DNA from: Streptomyces sp. A1136
GTDB lineage: Bacteria; Actinomycetota; Actinomycetes; Streptomycetales; Streptomycetaceae
Assembly: GCF_004795055.1 (NCBI RefSeq)
Contig: NZ_SSBJ01000012.1
Location: 1-64,000, forward strand
Direction: 5' to 3'
DNA: 64,000 nt
Numbering within the stretch: the first letter of the stretch is position 1; each line of letters opens with the position of its first letter. Below, piece after piece: positions 51,562-61,206 of this stretch. The notes under the pieces are model-generated. The model saw nothing but the letters and a program-made list of their open reading frames with translations. It made no database searches and had not been told where the DNA came from. Made by a program: the position numbers and the translations under genes.

Positions 51562-52131
51562 ATGGCCATCGCCGATGACCTGAAGAAGACCCTCACCGAC
51601 CCGACCCCCCTCTACTTCGCCGCGGGCACGGCCGACCTCGCCGTGCAGCAGGCGAGGAAGGTGCCCGGGCTGATCGAGCAGCTGCGCGCCGAGGCCCCCG
51701 CCCGCATCGAGGCCGTCAGGAACACCGACGCGAAGATCGTGCAGGAGAAGGCCAGGGAGGCGCAGGAGGTCGTGACGGCCAAGGTCGCCGAGGTCCTCGG
51801 TGCGATCGACCCGAAGAAGCTGGGCGAGACCGCGCAGGATCTGGCCCTGCGCGGGGTGGGCGTGGCCGCCGAGTACGCCGTGCGCGCGAAGGAGACCTAC
51901 GACAAGGTCGCCGAGCACGGTGAGCAGGCCGTACGGGCCTGGCGCGGCGAGGTCTCCGATGAGATCGTCGACATCGCCGCCGCCGTGGAGCCGGACGTCC
52001 CGGCCCAGTCCGGGCCCGAGGCGCAGCCCGCCTCGGCCTCCTCGGACGAGGAGCAGGCCGCCGCGAAGAAGCCGGCCGCCCGCAAGGCCCCGGCCAAGAA
52101 GGCCGCCGTCACGCCCGGCGAGGAGAGCTGA
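51562..52131 (+). CDS. HbhA-like heparin-binding hemagglutinin homologue
   Basis: This is a 189-residue protein. Residues 1-140 are a long helical coiled coil (LAVQQARKVPGLIEQLRAEA, KARE-rich), beginning DLKKTLTDPTPLYFAAGTADLA as in HbhA. The end is Lys/Ala/Pro-rich (KKPAARKAPAKKAAV), like the adhesin tail of HbhA. In mycobacteria HbhA binds heparan sulfate and also influences membrane and lipid-body organisation; a soil organism must use it differently, perhaps in membrane organisation. The ATG at 51562 follows GGGAGGA at about 8 nt. A strong terminator follows. Confidence 0.88.
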   Translation: MAIADDLKKTLTDPTPLYFAAGTADLAVQQARKVPGLIEQLRAEAPARIEAVRNTDAKIVQEKAREAQEVVTAKVAEVLGAIDPKKLGETAQDLALRGVGVAAEYAVRAKETYDKVAEHGEQAVRAWRGEVSDEIVDIAAAVEPDVPAQSGPEAQPASASSDEEQAAAKKPAARKAPAKKAAVTPGEES

Positions 52132-52164
52132 TCACGAGGCCGAGTGGGGCCGAGTGAAGTGATG

Positions 52165-52197
52165 ACGGACCGGGCACCCGGAAGGTGCCCGGTCCGT
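52165..52197 (+). terminator. Terminator after the HbhA-like gene
   Basis: A perfect 14-bp stem (ACGGACCGGGCACC with its complement) has the loop CGGAA and is followed by TGTCCTTGG. The next gene must have its own promoter. Confidence 0.9.
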
Positions 52198-52286
52198 TGT
52201 CCTTGGTGAGGGCGGTTCTGCCAGTAGCGTGGAGGCAGGCGGTATCGGCGGTATCAAGCGGCGGATGCGGAAGAGGCGGTCGGGCG

Positions 52287-52625
52287 ATGTTGATGAACGG
52301 TTTCGACAACGGGGTGCTCCCCCTGCTCGGCTTCGCCATGCTGGCGCTCGCCGTCGTGGCCTTCGTGCTCGCGCTGATCGCGCGCGAGGACGCCTATCGC
52401 GCCGCGGACAAGCAGACGAAGACGTTCTGGCTGGTCATCCTCGGTGTCACGGTCCTCGTGGACTTCTTCCTGGGGATGCTGTTCCTGGAGATCGCCGGCC
52501 TGGTGGCCAGCATCGTCTTCCTGGTCGACGTCCGGCCGGCCCTCAAGCAGGTCTCGGGCGGTGGCCGGCGCAGTGGCGGCAGCAGCAGTGACGGTCCGTA
52601 CGGGCCGTACAACGGCGGACGGTGA
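52287..52625 (+). CDS. DUF2516 membrane protein
   Basis: This is a 112-residue protein. Two to three hydrophobic segments (VLPLLGFAMLALAVVAFVLAL; FWLVILGVTVLVDFFLGMLF; IAGLVASIVFLVDVRPAL) precede a Gly/Ser-rich tail with YGPYNGGR. It fits the DUF2516 family, whose mycobacterial member follows hbhA. No known activity. The ATG at 52287 gives MLMNGF; an ATG at 52293 is equally possible. Confidence 0.82.
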   Translation: MLMNGFDNGVLPLLGFAMLALAVVAFVLALIAREDAYRAADKQTKTFWLVILGVTVLVDFFLGMLFLEIAGLVASIVFLVDVRPALKQVSGGGRRSGGSSSDGPYGPYNGGR

Positions 52626-52656
52626 CCGGCTGCTGCCTGCGGGCGAGGCCGTCGGT

Positions 52657-52738
52657 CGGGCGGCGGCGGACCGGGGCGGCGGCGGACCGGGGCGGCGGCT
52701 GACCGGGGCGGCGGCTGACCGGCGGACCGGGGCGGCGT
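52657..52738. repeat. 16-bp minisatellite
   Basis: GGGGCGGCGGCGGACC or GGGGCGGCGGCTGACC occurs about five times in tandem, with one truncated unit. It fills the gap between the convergent DUF2516 and phosphatase genes. No function is evident. The unit is G-rich on one strand and may form quadruplex or hairpin structure. Confidence 0.85.
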
Positions 52739-52742
52739 CGGG

Positions 52743-54044
52743 TCAGCCTTCGGCGCGGGAGAGCAGCACCACCGCGACGTCGTCGGTGAGTTCGCCGCCG
52801 TTGAGCCGGCGGGCCTCGGTGACGGAGGCCTCCAGCAGGGCCTCACCGCTCAGTCCGGCGTCGAGGTGGCGATTGATCATCTCGACCATGCCGTCCTGGC
52901 CGAGCCGTTCCCTGCCCTCGCCGACGCGGCCTTCGATCAGGCCGTCGGTGTAGAGCATCAGGCTCCACGCGCCACCCAGCTCGACCTGCCGGCGGGGCCA
53001 GCGGGCCTTCGGCAGCAGTCCGAGCGCCGGACCGCTGCTCTCGTACGGCAGGAGCCGCGCCGTGCCACCCGCCCGGACGATCAGCGGGGCCGGGTGGCCG
53101 GCCAGGCACAGCCCGGCGTGGCGGCCGTCGGGGGAGATGTCCACCGTGCACAGCGTCGCGAAGATCTCGTCACAGGGCCGCTCCACCTCCAGCACCTGTT
53201 GGAGCGTGGCCAGCAGGTCGTCACCGCACAGGCCGGCGAGGGTGAGCGCGCGCCAGGCGATGCGCAGCTCCACGCCGAGGGCGGCCTCGTCGGGGCCGTG
53301 GCCGCAGACGTCGCCGATCATGGCGTGGACGGTGCCGTCGGGGGTGCGGACGGTGTCGTAGAAGTCGCCGCCGAGCAGGGCGCGGCTGCGGCCCGGGCGG
53401 TAGCGGGCGGCGAAGCGGAGGTCGGAGCCGTCGAGGAGCGGGTTGGGCAGCAGCCCGCGTTCGAGGCGGGCGTTCTCCTGGGCGCGCAGTTTCGATTCTG
53501 CAAGCTTGTACTGGGCGACGTCGGCCCGCTTTCGCTCCACGGCGTAGCGGATCGCGCGGCTGAGGAGACGGCCGTCGAGCTCGTCGCGGAAGAGGAAGTC
53601 CTGGGCCCCGACGCGGACGGCCTCGGCGGCGCGCTCGGCGTCGGCCTCGGCGGTGAGGACGAGCACGGCGTGGCGCGGGGCCAGACGCAGGACCTCGCGG
53701 AGGGTGGCGAGCGGGTCGTCCTTGTCGCCGCCGGGGTGGGGCAGGGAGAGGTCGAGCAGCACGCACTGCACGTCGGGGGTGAGGAGCCGGGCCGCCTCGG
53801 TGAGGTTGCGGGCGGTGCGGAGCCGGATGCGGTGGCCGTCGGCGTGGAGTATCTCCGGGACGGTGAGGTCGCCGGCGGGGTCGTCCTCGATGACCAGGAG
53901 GGTCAGGGAGGGCGCGGGGGCCGTCGGGGCCGGGGCGGCGGGCAGGACTGCCTGGCCGACCTGTGTGACAAGGGTGTCCCGCTGCCGCGGTACGGGTGCG
54001 GGCATCGTCTCCGGTTCCTTCGCTCCCCCCGAGGGTGCGCTCAT
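52743..54044 (-). CDS. Response-regulator-PP2C (SpoIIE/RsbU-like) phosphatase
   Basis: This is a 433-residue protein. After an Ala/Pro-rich lead, a receiver domain spans about residues 47-165 (LLVIEDDPAG, VLLDLSLPHPGGD, VLTAEAD, DFLFRDE); the acceptor Asp and acidic pair are intact, the usual Lys position reads Arg. A coiled linker leads to the PP2C/SpoIIE domain with metal ligands in ALLGGDFYDTV, AMIGDVCGHGPDEAAL, LTDDVAVVLL. Such proteins dephosphorylate anti-anti-sigma factors. Kinase partner and target are not adjacent. The ATG at 54044 was chosen; no membrane segment. Confidence 0.93.
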   Translation of the reverse strand: MSAPSGGAKEPETMPAPVPRQRDTLVTQVGQAVLPAAPAPTAPAPSLTLLVIEDDPAGDLTVPEILHADGHRIRLRTARNLTEAARLLTPDVQCVLLDLSLPHPGGDKDDPLATLREVLRLAPRHAVLVLTAEADAERAAEAVRVGAQDFLFRDELDGRLLSRAIRYAVERKRADVAQYKLAESKLRAQENARLERGLLPNPLLDGSDLRFAARYRPGRSRALLGGDFYDTVRTPDGTVHAMIGDVCGHGPDEAALGVELRIAWRALTLAGLCGDDLLATLQQVLEVERPCDEIFATLCTVDISPDGRHAGLCLAGHPAPLIVRAGGTARLLPYESSGPALGLLPKARWPRRQVELGGAWSLMLYTDGLIEGRVGEGRERLGQDGMVEMINRHLDAGLSGEALLEASVTEARRLNGGELTDDVAVVLLSRAEG

Positions 54045-54332
54045 GCGCCTGACCCTAGCGGGCCGCTGCGGGCGGGGGGAACGGCGGCGCGGGACGGAGC
54101 CCGCGTCATATGCCGTTATCGCGGGGAAAGCCCGGACCCGGGATGACCAACGTCACGGCGCGGGCGGCCTCGCGTCCCGCCTACCGAGACGGCACGCCGC
54201 CCGTTCGGATCTTCCCCGGAGCCCGGAGCCCGGAGCCCGGAGCCCCGCCCCGATCCCATCCGCCCGGCCCGCCCGCCCCCAGCCGCCCCGAGCCCATCGA
54301 TCCGCCAGGCCCGGGCCGCCCGCCAGGCCCGG
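54045..54332. other. Gap with heptamer repeats, no gene
   Basis: This is 288 bases between two leftward genes. At 54218-54245 GGAGCCC occurs four times in tandem. The right part is Cys-free, Pro/Arg-type low complexity in all frames. The phosphatase promoter lies at its left end; ATATGCCGTTAT at 54107-54118 is the only A+T-rich patch. I see no coding sequence. Confidence 0.5.
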
Positions 54333-55442
54333 TCACGCGTCCGGGCGGACGACCGCCTTGATCGGCATCGAGCCCGCGCCCGCCAGGGTGATGTTGCGGC
54401 CCGGGCGCGGTGCGTGGATGATCGCGCCGTCGCCGACGTAGAGGGCGACGTGACTGGCGTCGTCGAAGTAGATGATCAGATCGCCGGGACGCATGTCCTT
54501 GATCGCCACCTTGGGCAGCAACCGCAGCTGTTCCTGCGAGGTCCTCGGGATGCCCCGACCGGCGGCCAGCCACGCCTGTGAGGTCAACCCGGAGCAGTCG
54601 TACGACCGCGGGCCCACGGCCCCCCACTCGTAGGGCTTGCCGACCTGGGCGGTGGCGAACCGGATCGCCGCCTTCCCCGCCTCCGAGGCCGCGCCGTTGA
54701 TCTCCTTCAAGACGCCGGACGACAGCCAGGCCGTCTGCGCCTGGCGCTGCGCGTCCTGCTCCAACTGGAGCAGCCGGGCCTTCTCCTCGGCCTCCAGCTT
54801 GCTCTCCAGCTCCTGAGCCGCCTTGATCTTCTCCTCGATCTCCTTCTTGGCGGTCTCCTTCTTGACCCGGTTCGCCTCCAGCTGCCGCCACAGCGCGCTC
54901 GCGTCCTTCGAGTACCGCTGGAGGTCGTTTTGGGTGCGGTTCAGCTCGGCGAGCAGGTCCGCGGTGGCCTTCTCGCCCTGCCGCAGCCGGTCCGCGCCGT
55001 CCAGGTACTGGCTCGGGCTGCCGCTCAGCGCCAAGCGCGCGCCCGGCGGCAGTCCGCTGGAGCGGTACTGGGCGCGGGCGGCGGCGCCCGCGCGTTCCTT
55101 CAGCGAGGTGATCCGCTCCCGGCCGGCCGCGACCTGCTTGGCGAGCTCCACGACCCGTTCGGACTGTGCCTTCGTCTCGCTCTCCGCCTGGTTGTACGCG
55201 TCCGTGGCCGTCCCGGCCTGGCGGTACAGCTCGTCGATCTCCTTGCGGACCTGCTCCAGGGACTTGGTCCCGGGTTCCGGCGCCGTGGGAGCGCCCGGAG
55301 CCGCGGGAGAGGTGGGCGCGCCCGGCGCCGCGTACGCGGTCCCGGTGAGGCCGAGGGCCGGGGCGCTCGCCAGTACCGCCATCGCGCACAGCAGAGTGAG
55401 AGCGGAGACACCTCGCCGTCGCACTCGCTTCACGGTCCCCAT
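54333..55442 (-). CDS. Secreted NlpC/P60 endopeptidase with coiled-coil domain
   Basis: This is a 369-residue wall hydrolase. The signal is Arg-rich and hydrophobic (RRRGVSALTLLCAMAVL..GTAYAAPGA). A long coiled coil (residues 60-245) with KSLEQVRKEIDELYRQAGTA and ANRVKKETAKKEIEEKIKAAQELESKL follows, as in RipA/CwlO/PcsB types. The NlpC/P60 domain has Cys in RSYDCSGLTSQAW, His in DASHVALYVGDG and a third residue in IIHAPRPG. The coiled coil probably regulates activity through FtsEX-like partners. The ATG at 55442, with GGGGGG upstream, was chosen over a longer frame. Confidence 0.92.
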   Translation of the reverse strand: MGTVKRVRRRGVSALTLLCAMAVLASAPALGLTGTAYAAPGAPTSPAAPGAPTAPEPGTKSLEQVRKEIDELYRQAGTATDAYNQAESETKAQSERVVELAKQVAAGRERITSLKERAGAAARAQYRSSGLPPGARLALSGSPSQYLDGADRLRQGEKATADLLAELNRTQNDLQRYSKDASALWRQLEANRVKKETAKKEIEEKIKAAQELESKLEAEEKARLLQLEQDAQRQAQTAWLSSGVLKEINGAASEAGKAAIRFATAQVGKPYEWGAVGPRSYDCSGLTSQAWLAAGRGIPRTSQEQLRLLPKVAIKDMRPGDLIIYFDDASHVALYVGDGAIIHAPRPGRNITLAGAGSMPIKAVVRPDA

Positions 55443-55684
55443 GGTTCCCCCCAGGCGCCCCAAGTCGGATGAGACATCACGGACATCACCCGATATCACA
55501 TCTGACTATTCATCAGTAACTTGTTGCCGACATCGGGATGGTGCCACGAGTCGGTGGATTCCGACACCCTCTGTGGATAACCCCGGAACCGCCCGACATC
55601 GCCCGGGACGCACCGAGTCGCGCGACCCCCACCCCTCACGGCTCAACGGACGGTCCCCAACACCGGTTCCCCGATGGGCGATCT

Positions 55685-56497
55685 TCACTCCACCGGGCGC
55701 AACGCCTCCCAGCGCACGGTCAGTTCCCCCTGCCGCCAGCGCACCGGCCCGTCCGCGAGCGGCCAATCGCCGGCCAGCGCCCGCGCCGTCCGTATCCAGC
55801 GCTGCCGTGCGCCGTAGGAGGCGTACGGGGCCGCCGCCGCCCACGCGCGGTCGAAGTCGCGCAGGAACGCGTGCACCGGCTCACCCGGCACGTTGCGGTG
55901 GATGAGCGCCTTCGGCAGCCGCTCCGCCAGGTCCGAGGGGCGCTCAAGGGAGCCGAGCCGGGTCGCGAAAGTCACCGTGCGCGCCCCCTCCGGGCCGAGT
56001 GCGACCCATACGTGGCGCCGCCCGATCTCGTCGCACGTCCCCTCGACGAGCAGCCCGCCCGGGGCCAGCCGAGCGCACAGCCGCCGCCACACCGCCTCGA
56101 CCTGCTCCTCGTCGTACTGGCGCAGCACGTTCGCCGCGCGGATAAGCATCGGCGCCGCCCCGCCGTCCAGCGGGACCTCGAAGCCGCCGTGCCGGAAGCT
56201 GAGCCCGTCGCGCTCGTACGGCTTCGCCCCCGCCACCCGCGCCGGCTCGATCTCGATGCCGACCACCCGCACGCGCGGCGCCGCCTCCCGCAGCCGGTCC
56301 AGCAGCTCGACCGCCGTCCAGGGCGCGGCCCCGTAGCCGAGGTCCACCGCCACCGGCGCCTCGGCGCGCCGCAGGGCCGCCCCGTGCGTGGCCGCGATCC
56401 AGCGGTCCATCCGGCGCAGACGGTTCGGGTTCGTGGTCCCGCGCGTGACCGTGCCCACAGGGCGTCTGGGGGGCGGTGGGGTGCTGCGGGAAGCCAT
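55685..56497 (-). CDS. Class I SAM-dependent methyltransferase
   Basis: This is a 270-residue protein. A basic, Pro-rich lead (residues 1-30) is followed by TNPNRLRRMDRWIAATHGAALRRA. The SAM site is AVDLGYGAAPWTAVELLDRLRE and VVGIEIEPARVAGAKP. Later LAPGGLLVEGTCDEIGRRHVWV and a C-terminal extension rich in Trp and Arg. The substrate is unknown; the conserved form DLGYGA[AK]PWTA is a distinct actinobacterial subgroup. The ATG at 56497 was chosen over longer in-frame starts because the upstream part overlaps the mshA promoter. Confidence 0.85.
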   Translation of the reverse strand: MASRSTPPPPRRPVGTVTRGTTNPNRLRRMDRWIAATHGAALRRAEAPVAVDLGYGAAPWTAVELLDRLREAAPRVRVVGIEIEPARVAGAKPYERDGLSFRHGGFEVPLDGGAAPMLIRAANVLRQYDEEQVEAVWRRLCARLAPGGLLVEGTCDEIGRRHVWVALGPEGARTVTFATRLGSLERPSDLAERLPKALIHRNVPGEPVHAFLRDFDRAWAAAAPYASYGARQRWIRTARALAGDWPLADGPVRWRQGELTVRWEALRPVE

Positions 56498-56704
56498 GCG
56501 CCGAGCGTATGCGGAGCGGGCGCGGGAGCGGAAAACGCGCCGAGCGCCCCGCTCTCCCCGTAAAGACCGGGAGGAAATCCGTCCACCCCGGAATGCGGGA
56601 CGCGTCCATACGGGTTGCACTCCTTGCAGGGCGCGACCGCGCTCTGCGAGCCATGCCCTACCCCATGCCCACAGCGCGCCGTCCGAGCGAGAGGAACTGC
56701 TCCC

Positions 56705-58087
56705 TTGAGCCAGTACGTGTCCCGCCTCGGCGGCAGTATCAGCGGCCGCATCGCCGCCGCCCGCTCGACCCGCCACGAGCCGCCCCGCCTGCGGCTCCCG
56801 GCCGTGGGCCAATTCCGCAAGCCCCGCCGCGTCGCCATGCTCAGCGTGCACACCTCACCGTTGCACCAGCCCGGCACCGGCGACGCCGGTGGGATGAACG
56901 TGTACATCGTGGAGCTCGCCAAGCGCCTGGCCGCGATCAACATCGAGGTCGAGATCTTCACCCGGGCCACCACCGGCGGCCTGCCGCCGCGGGTCGAGCT
57001 GGCCCCCGGCGTCCTCGTGCGGCACGTGGACGCGGGCCCCTACGAGGGCCTCGCCAAGGAGGAGCTGCCGGCCCAGCTGTGCGCCTTCACCCACGGCGTG
57101 ATGCAGGCCTGGGCCGGGCACCGCCCCGGCTACTACGACCTCGTCCACTCCCACTACTGGCTCTCCGGTCACGTCGGCTGGCTCGCCGCCGAGCGCTGGG
57201 GGGTGCCGCTGGTACACGCCATGCACACCATGGCCAAGGTCAAGAACGCGGCGCTCGCCGAGGGCGACGCCCCCGAGCCCGCCGCCCGCGTGATCGGCGA
57301 GACCCAGATCGTCGCGGCGGCCGACCGGCTCATCGCCAACACCGCCGAGGAGGCCGACGAGCTCGTCCGGCACTACGAGGCCGACCCCGGCAAGGTCGCC
57401 GTCGTCCACCCCGGCGTGAACCTGGAACGCTTCACCGTCGGCGACGGTCGGGCCGCCGCCCGAGCCCGCCTCGGGCTCCCGCAGGACGCCGTCATCCCGC
57501 TCTTCGCCGGCCGCATCCAGCCGCTCAAGGCCCCCGACATCCTGTTGCGCGCGGTCGCCGAGCTCGTCGACCGCGATCCGTCGCTGCGCGCGCGGCTCTT
57601 CGTCCCCGTCGTGGGCGGCCCCAGCGGCAGTGGCCTCGCCAAGCCCGAGGGGCTGCAGAAGCTCGCCGCGAAGCTCGGCATCGCGGACGTGGTCCATTTC
57701 CACCCGCCGGTGGCGCAGGACCGGCTCGCCGACTGGTTCCGGGCGGCGAGCGTGCTCGTCATGCCCTCCTACAACGAATCCTTCGGGCTCGTCGCCATCG
57801 AGGCGCAGGCCGCGGGCACCCCGGTGCTCGCCGCCGAGGTCGGCGGCCTGCCGGTCGCCGTCAACGACGGCGTGACGGGAATCCTCGTACCCGGACACGA
57901 CCCCGTGGACTACGCGCGCGAGCTGCGCCGCTTCCTGGACGAACCGGGGCTGACGGACCGGATGGGCGCAGAGGCCGCGCGGCACGCGCAGTTCTTCGGC
58001 TGGGACACGGCGGCGAGCGGTACGGCGGACGTGTACACCGCGGCGATGCATGATCATCGCCGTCGCGTACGCTCCCACCATGGCTGA
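56705..58087 (+). CDS. mshA: D-inositol-3-phosphate glycosyltransferase MshA
   Basis: This is a 460-residue GT-B glycosyltransferase. It makes GlcNAc-inositol phosphate, the first step of mycothiol synthesis. The N-terminal domain has [35 protein letters not shown], and the donor-binding domain [38 protein letters not shown], with the E-x7-E pattern. The start is the TTG at 56705 (GAGAGGAA 9 nt upstream) because the known Streptomyces protein begins with SQYVSRL. It would function with mshD elsewhere in the window. Confidence 0.95.
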   Translation: MSQYVSRLGGSISGRIAAARSTRHEPPRLRLPAVGQFRKPRRVAMLSVHTSPLHQPGTGDAGGMNVYIVELAKRLAAINIEVEIFTRATTGGLPPRVELAPGVLVRHVDAGPYEGLAKEELPAQLCAFTHGVMQAWAGHRPGYYDLVHSHYWLSGHVGWLAAERWGVPLVHAMHTMAKVKNAALAEGDAPEPAARVIGETQIVAAADRLIANTAEEADELVRHYEADPGKVAVVHPGVNLERFTVGDGRAAARARLGLPQDAVIPLFAGRIQPLKAPDILLRAVAELVDRDPSLRARLFVPVVGGPSGSGLAKPEGLQKLAAKLGIADVVHFHPPVAQDRLADWFRAASVLVMPSYNESFGLVAIEAQAAGTPVLAAEVGGLPVAVNDGVTGILVPGHDPVDYARELRRFLDEPGLTDRMGAEAARHAQFFGWDTAASGTADVYTAAMHDHRRRVRSHHG

Positions 58088-58577
58088 CGCAGACGCTGAC
58101 ACCGCCGCGATCGTCGAGGGAACCCTCTCCGAGGCCGGCCTGGACTGGGAGAGCCCGTCACCGGGCTCGTACGTCGTCCAGCTCCCCGGTACCCGCAAGC
58201 TGAGCACCACCTGCTCGCTGAAGTTGGGCAAGCACTCCCTGTCGGTGAACGCCTTCGTCATCCGCCACCCCGACGAGAACGAGGCGGGCGTCCACCGCTG
58301 GCTGCTGGAGCGCAACCTCAAGCTGTACGGGATGGCGTACGCGGTCGACGGCCTCGGCGACGTCTACCTGACGGCGCGGCTGCCGCTGAGCGTGGTCACC
58401 CCCGCCGACCTGGACCGCCTTCTCGGCACGGTCCTGGAGGCGGCGGACGGCGCGTTCAACACGCTGCTGGAGCTCGGGTTCGCGAGCGCGATCCGGCGGG
58501 AGTACGAGTGGCGCGTCTCGCGCGGCGAGTCCACCCGCAACCTGGACGCCTTCCGTCATCTGACGCGCCCCGCCTGA
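58080..58577 (+). CDS. YbjN domain-containing protein
   Basis: This is a 165-residue protein of the YbjN/type III secretion chaperone-like fold. Features include [58 protein letters not shown] and [30 protein letters not shown]. YbjN proteins are linked to stress and motility control in enterobacteria; the role here is unknown. It overlaps the mshA end by 8 bp. The ATG at 58080 has no ribosome site, while TACGCT ends 6 nt before it, suggesting an internal leaderless promoter. Confidence 0.88.
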   Translation: MADADADTAAIVEGTLSEAGLDWESPSPGSYVVQLPGTRKLSTTCSLKLGKHSLSVNAFVIRHPDENEAGVHRWLLERNLKLYGMAYAVDGLGDVYLTARLPLSVVTPADLDRLLGTVLEAADGAFNTLLELGFASAIRREYEWRVSRGESTRNLDAFRHLTRPA

Positions 58578-58683
58578 GCGCGCCCCGCCTGAGCCCGCCC
58601 GGCTCAGCCCGCCCGGCCTGAGCGGACCGGCCCGACGTGGGCCGTCCGCCGTCCGCCGTCCGCCATCCGCCGCCCGTCGGCTG

Positions 58684-59994
58684 TCAGGCGACGGACGGGT
58701 CCGGGACCTGGGCCGGGGCGATGGGAGCGGCGACCACGGCGGCCGGGCCCTCGACCGTGGGCCCGGACGGCGGGACGGGGGCCGATTCACCCTCGGGGAG
58801 CCTGCGCATCAGCAGCCAGTACCCCAACCCGGCCACTGTCCCCAGTGCCCCGGTCGCCCCCCACAGCCATCCGGCCCCCAGGTGGTCGATCACGTAGCCG
58901 GCCATCAGCGGAGCCACCAGCGAGGCCACCGCCCAGGACAGCGTGTACATCCCCTGGTAGCGCCCCCGCCCGTGCACCGGGGACAGCCGCGCCACGAGGC
59001 CCATCTGCGTCGGCGAGTTCACGATCTCCGCCAGCGTCCACACGCACACCGTCAGCGCGTACGCCCACAGCGACCCCGCGAAGGCCGTCATGGCGAAGCC
59101 GTAGCCGGCCAGCAGCGCCGAGACCACCAGTAGCCGCTGCGGGTCACGGTGCTCGATGAACCGTGTGACCGGGATCTGGAGCAGCACGATCAGCAGCCCG
59201 TTGGCCGCGATGACCAACCCGTAGTCCCCGGCCGAGTACCCGGCCGAGCCCATCGCCACCGGCAGCCCGACCGACCCCTGGGTGAAGATGAGCGAGATGA
59301 GGAAGGACAGCCCGACGACCCCCATGAACCGTCCGTCGCGCAGCACCGTCCCCAACCCGATCGCCGGCCCGTGGTCCGCGCCCGAGGTCGTGTCCCTCAC
59401 CGGGCGGGACTCGGGGAGCTTCACGAAGACGAGCACCGCGCACAGCAGCGTCAGCGTCGCCTCGCCGAGGAAGCCGGCCAGGTAGCTGTACTCCGCCACC
59501 AAGCCCGCCGCCATGGCGCTGACGCCGAAACCGAGGTTGATCGCCCAGTAGTTCAGCGCGAAGGCCCGTACCCGGTCCTCGGGGCGGACGATGTCCGCCA
59601 TCATCGCCGTGACCGCCGGACGCGAGGCGTTCGAGGTCATGCCGACCAGCAGCGCGACCGCCGCGATCGCGCCCGGGTGTTCCATGAACCCCAGCAGCGC
59701 CACGGAGCAGGCTGTGGAGAGCTGCGCGGCGAGCAGCGTGGGCCGCCGCCCCAGCCGGTCGGTCATCACCCCCGCGACCAGGGAGGAGAGCACGCCGCCC
59801 AGCCCGTGCAGGGCCAGTACGAGGCCGGCGAAGGAGGCCGAGTAGCCCTGGTCGATGGTCAGGTACAGGGTCATGAAGGTCGCGACGAAGGCCCCGAGCC
59901 GATTGACCAGCGTGCTCGTCCACAGCCACCAGAAGGCGGGCGGCAGCCCTCCCACGCTCTCCCGCGCCCCGCGTGTCCAACGGCCCACTGACAT
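58684..59994 (-). CDS. MFS transporter
   Basis: This is a 436-residue transporter with twelve helices. The A-motif-like loop between helices 2 and 3 is GVMTDRLGRRPTLLAAQ. Helix 4-5 region reads LVGMTSNASRPAVTAMMADI. The central loop is Thr/Asp-rich (PVRDTTSGADHGP). The C-terminal tail is Pro/Ala/Val-rich. It resembles MFS drug-efflux families; the substrate is unknown. The ATG at 59994 follows GGGGGAA at 6 nt. Convergent with YbjN and divergent from gpmA. Confidence 0.92.
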   Translation of the reverse strand: MSVGRWTRGARESVGGLPPAFWWLWTSTLVNRLGAFVATFMTLYLTIDQGYSASFAGLVLALHGLGGVLSSLVAGVMTDRLGRRPTLLAAQLSTACSVALLGFMEHPGAIAAVALLVGMTSNASRPAVTAMMADIVRPEDRVRAFALNYWAINLGFGVSAMAAGLVAEYSYLAGFLGEATLTLLCAVLVFVKLPESRPVRDTTSGADHGPAIGLGTVLRDGRFMGVVGLSFLISLIFTQGSVGLPVAMGSAGYSAGDYGLVIAANGLLIVLLQIPVTRFIEHRDPQRLLVVSALLAGYGFAMTAFAGSLWAYALTVCVWTLAEIVNSPTQMGLVARLSPVHGRGRYQGMYTLSWAVASLVAPLMAGYVIDHLGAGWLWGATGALGTVAGLGYWLLMRRLPEGESAPVPPSGPTVEGPAAVVAAPIAPAQVPDPSVA

Positions 59995-60228
59995 ACGGAT
60001 TCCCCCAGGCGATCAAGCATCAGCTAGTAAGTGCCTCTTCGGCTCTCGGCACCCTACGAGCGCCTGTCGCGGACACGCCACCCAATTGACGCCGTACGTC
60101 AATCGACGGCGGTCGCGGCACGGGCGGAAGGGGCGCGGGAGGGGGTACGGGAGGGCGCGGGAAAGGGCCCGTCGACCGCCGTGGACACCGCGCGCGAGCG
60201 CCCCGGGCCGTCCATTAGGCTCGTACGC

Positions 60229-60987
60229 ATGGCCGACGCACCGTACAAGCTGATCCTCCTCCGCCACGGCGAGAGCGAGTGGAACGCGAAGAACCTGTTC
60301 ACCGGCTGGGTGGACGTCAATCTCAACGAGAAGGGCGAGAAGGAGGCGGTCCGCGGCGGTGAGCTGCTCAAGGACGCCGGCCTGCTCCCCGATGTCGTGC
60401 ACACCTCGCTCCAGAAGCGCGCGATCCGCACCGCGCAGCTGGCGCTGGAGGCCGCCGACCGCCACTGGATCCCGGTCCACCGCTCCTGGCGCCTGAACGA
60501 GCGCCACTACGGCGCGCTCCAGGGCAAGGACAAGGCCCAGACGCTCGCCGAGTTCGGCGAGGAGCAGTTCATGCTGTGGCGCCGCTCGTACGACACCCCG
60601 CCGCCGCCCCTTGCGGACGGTACTGAGTTCTCGCAGTCGGACGACCCGCGCTACGCGACGATCCCGCCGGAGCTGCGCCCGCGCACGGAATGCCTCAAGG
60701 ACGTCGTCGTCCGCATGCTCCCGTACTGGTACGACGCCATCGTCCCGGACCTGCTGACCGGCCGCACCGTCCTGGTCGCCGCGCACGGCAACTCCCTGCG
60801 CGCACTGGTCAAGCACCTCGACGGCATCTCGGACGCCGACATCGCGGGCCTGAACATCCCGACGGGCATCCCGCTCTCCTACGAGCTGGACGCCGACTTC
60901 AAGCCCCTCACCCCCGGCGGTACCTACCTCGACCCGACCGCCGCCGCGGCCGCCATCGAGGCCGTCAAGAACCAGGGCAAGAAGTAG
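60229..60987 (+). CDS. gpmA: 2,3-bisphosphoglycerate-dependent phosphoglycerate mutase
   Basis: This is a 252-residue glycolytic enzyme that interconverts 3- and 2-phosphoglycerate. The phospho-His motif is [12 protein letters not shown]. Other catalytic residues are in [24 protein letters not shown] and [16 protein letters not shown]. The TAGGCT -10 at 60216 ends 7 nt before the ATG at 60229, so the transcript is probably leaderless. A strong terminator follows. Confidence 0.97.
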   Translation: MADAPYKLILLRHGESEWNAKNLFTGWVDVNLNEKGEKEAVRGGELLKDAGLLPDVVHTSLQKRAIRTAQLALEAADRHWIPVHRSWRLNERHYGALQGKDKAQTLAEFGEEQFMLWRRSYDTPPPPLADGTEFSQSDDPRYATIPPELRPRTECLKDVVVRMLPYWYDAIVPDLLTGRTVLVAAHGNSLRALVKHLDGISDADIAGLNIPTGIPLSYELDADFKPLTPGGTYLDPTAAAAAIEAVKNQGKK

Positions 60988-60999
60988 CCCCGAGCCACT

Positions 61000-61040
61000 A
61001 AAAGCCCCTGCCCGCCGCTTCGCGGCGGGTGGGGGCTTCT
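61000..61040 (+). terminator. Terminator after gpmA
   Basis: AAGCCCC plus CCCGCCGC pairs with GCGGCGGG plus GGGGCTT, with short TG mismatches in the middle, and is flanked by A and T residues. A classic strong terminator. Confidence 0.92.
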
Positions 61041-61206
61041 TGGCGTCCCGGGGTTGTCGTCGGGGGGCTGTCCGGTCGCCCGTGCCGGCTGACGAGCGCG
61101 CGGATCGGGGCGGTTCTACGGTGGAAGGGCAATGGCCGACACGCGGGGGCCCGTGTTCGCCGGGTGGTGCGTTTCGGCTCCTCGCGCACCGATAGGCGGT
61201 CCGAAC

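Noticed and set aside
55443-55684. c-di-AMP (ydaO) riboswitch upstream of the NlpC/P60 gene
   Set aside because: Such riboswitches precede several Streptomyces wall hydrolases, but the conserved ydaO core sequences were not recognisable in this leader.
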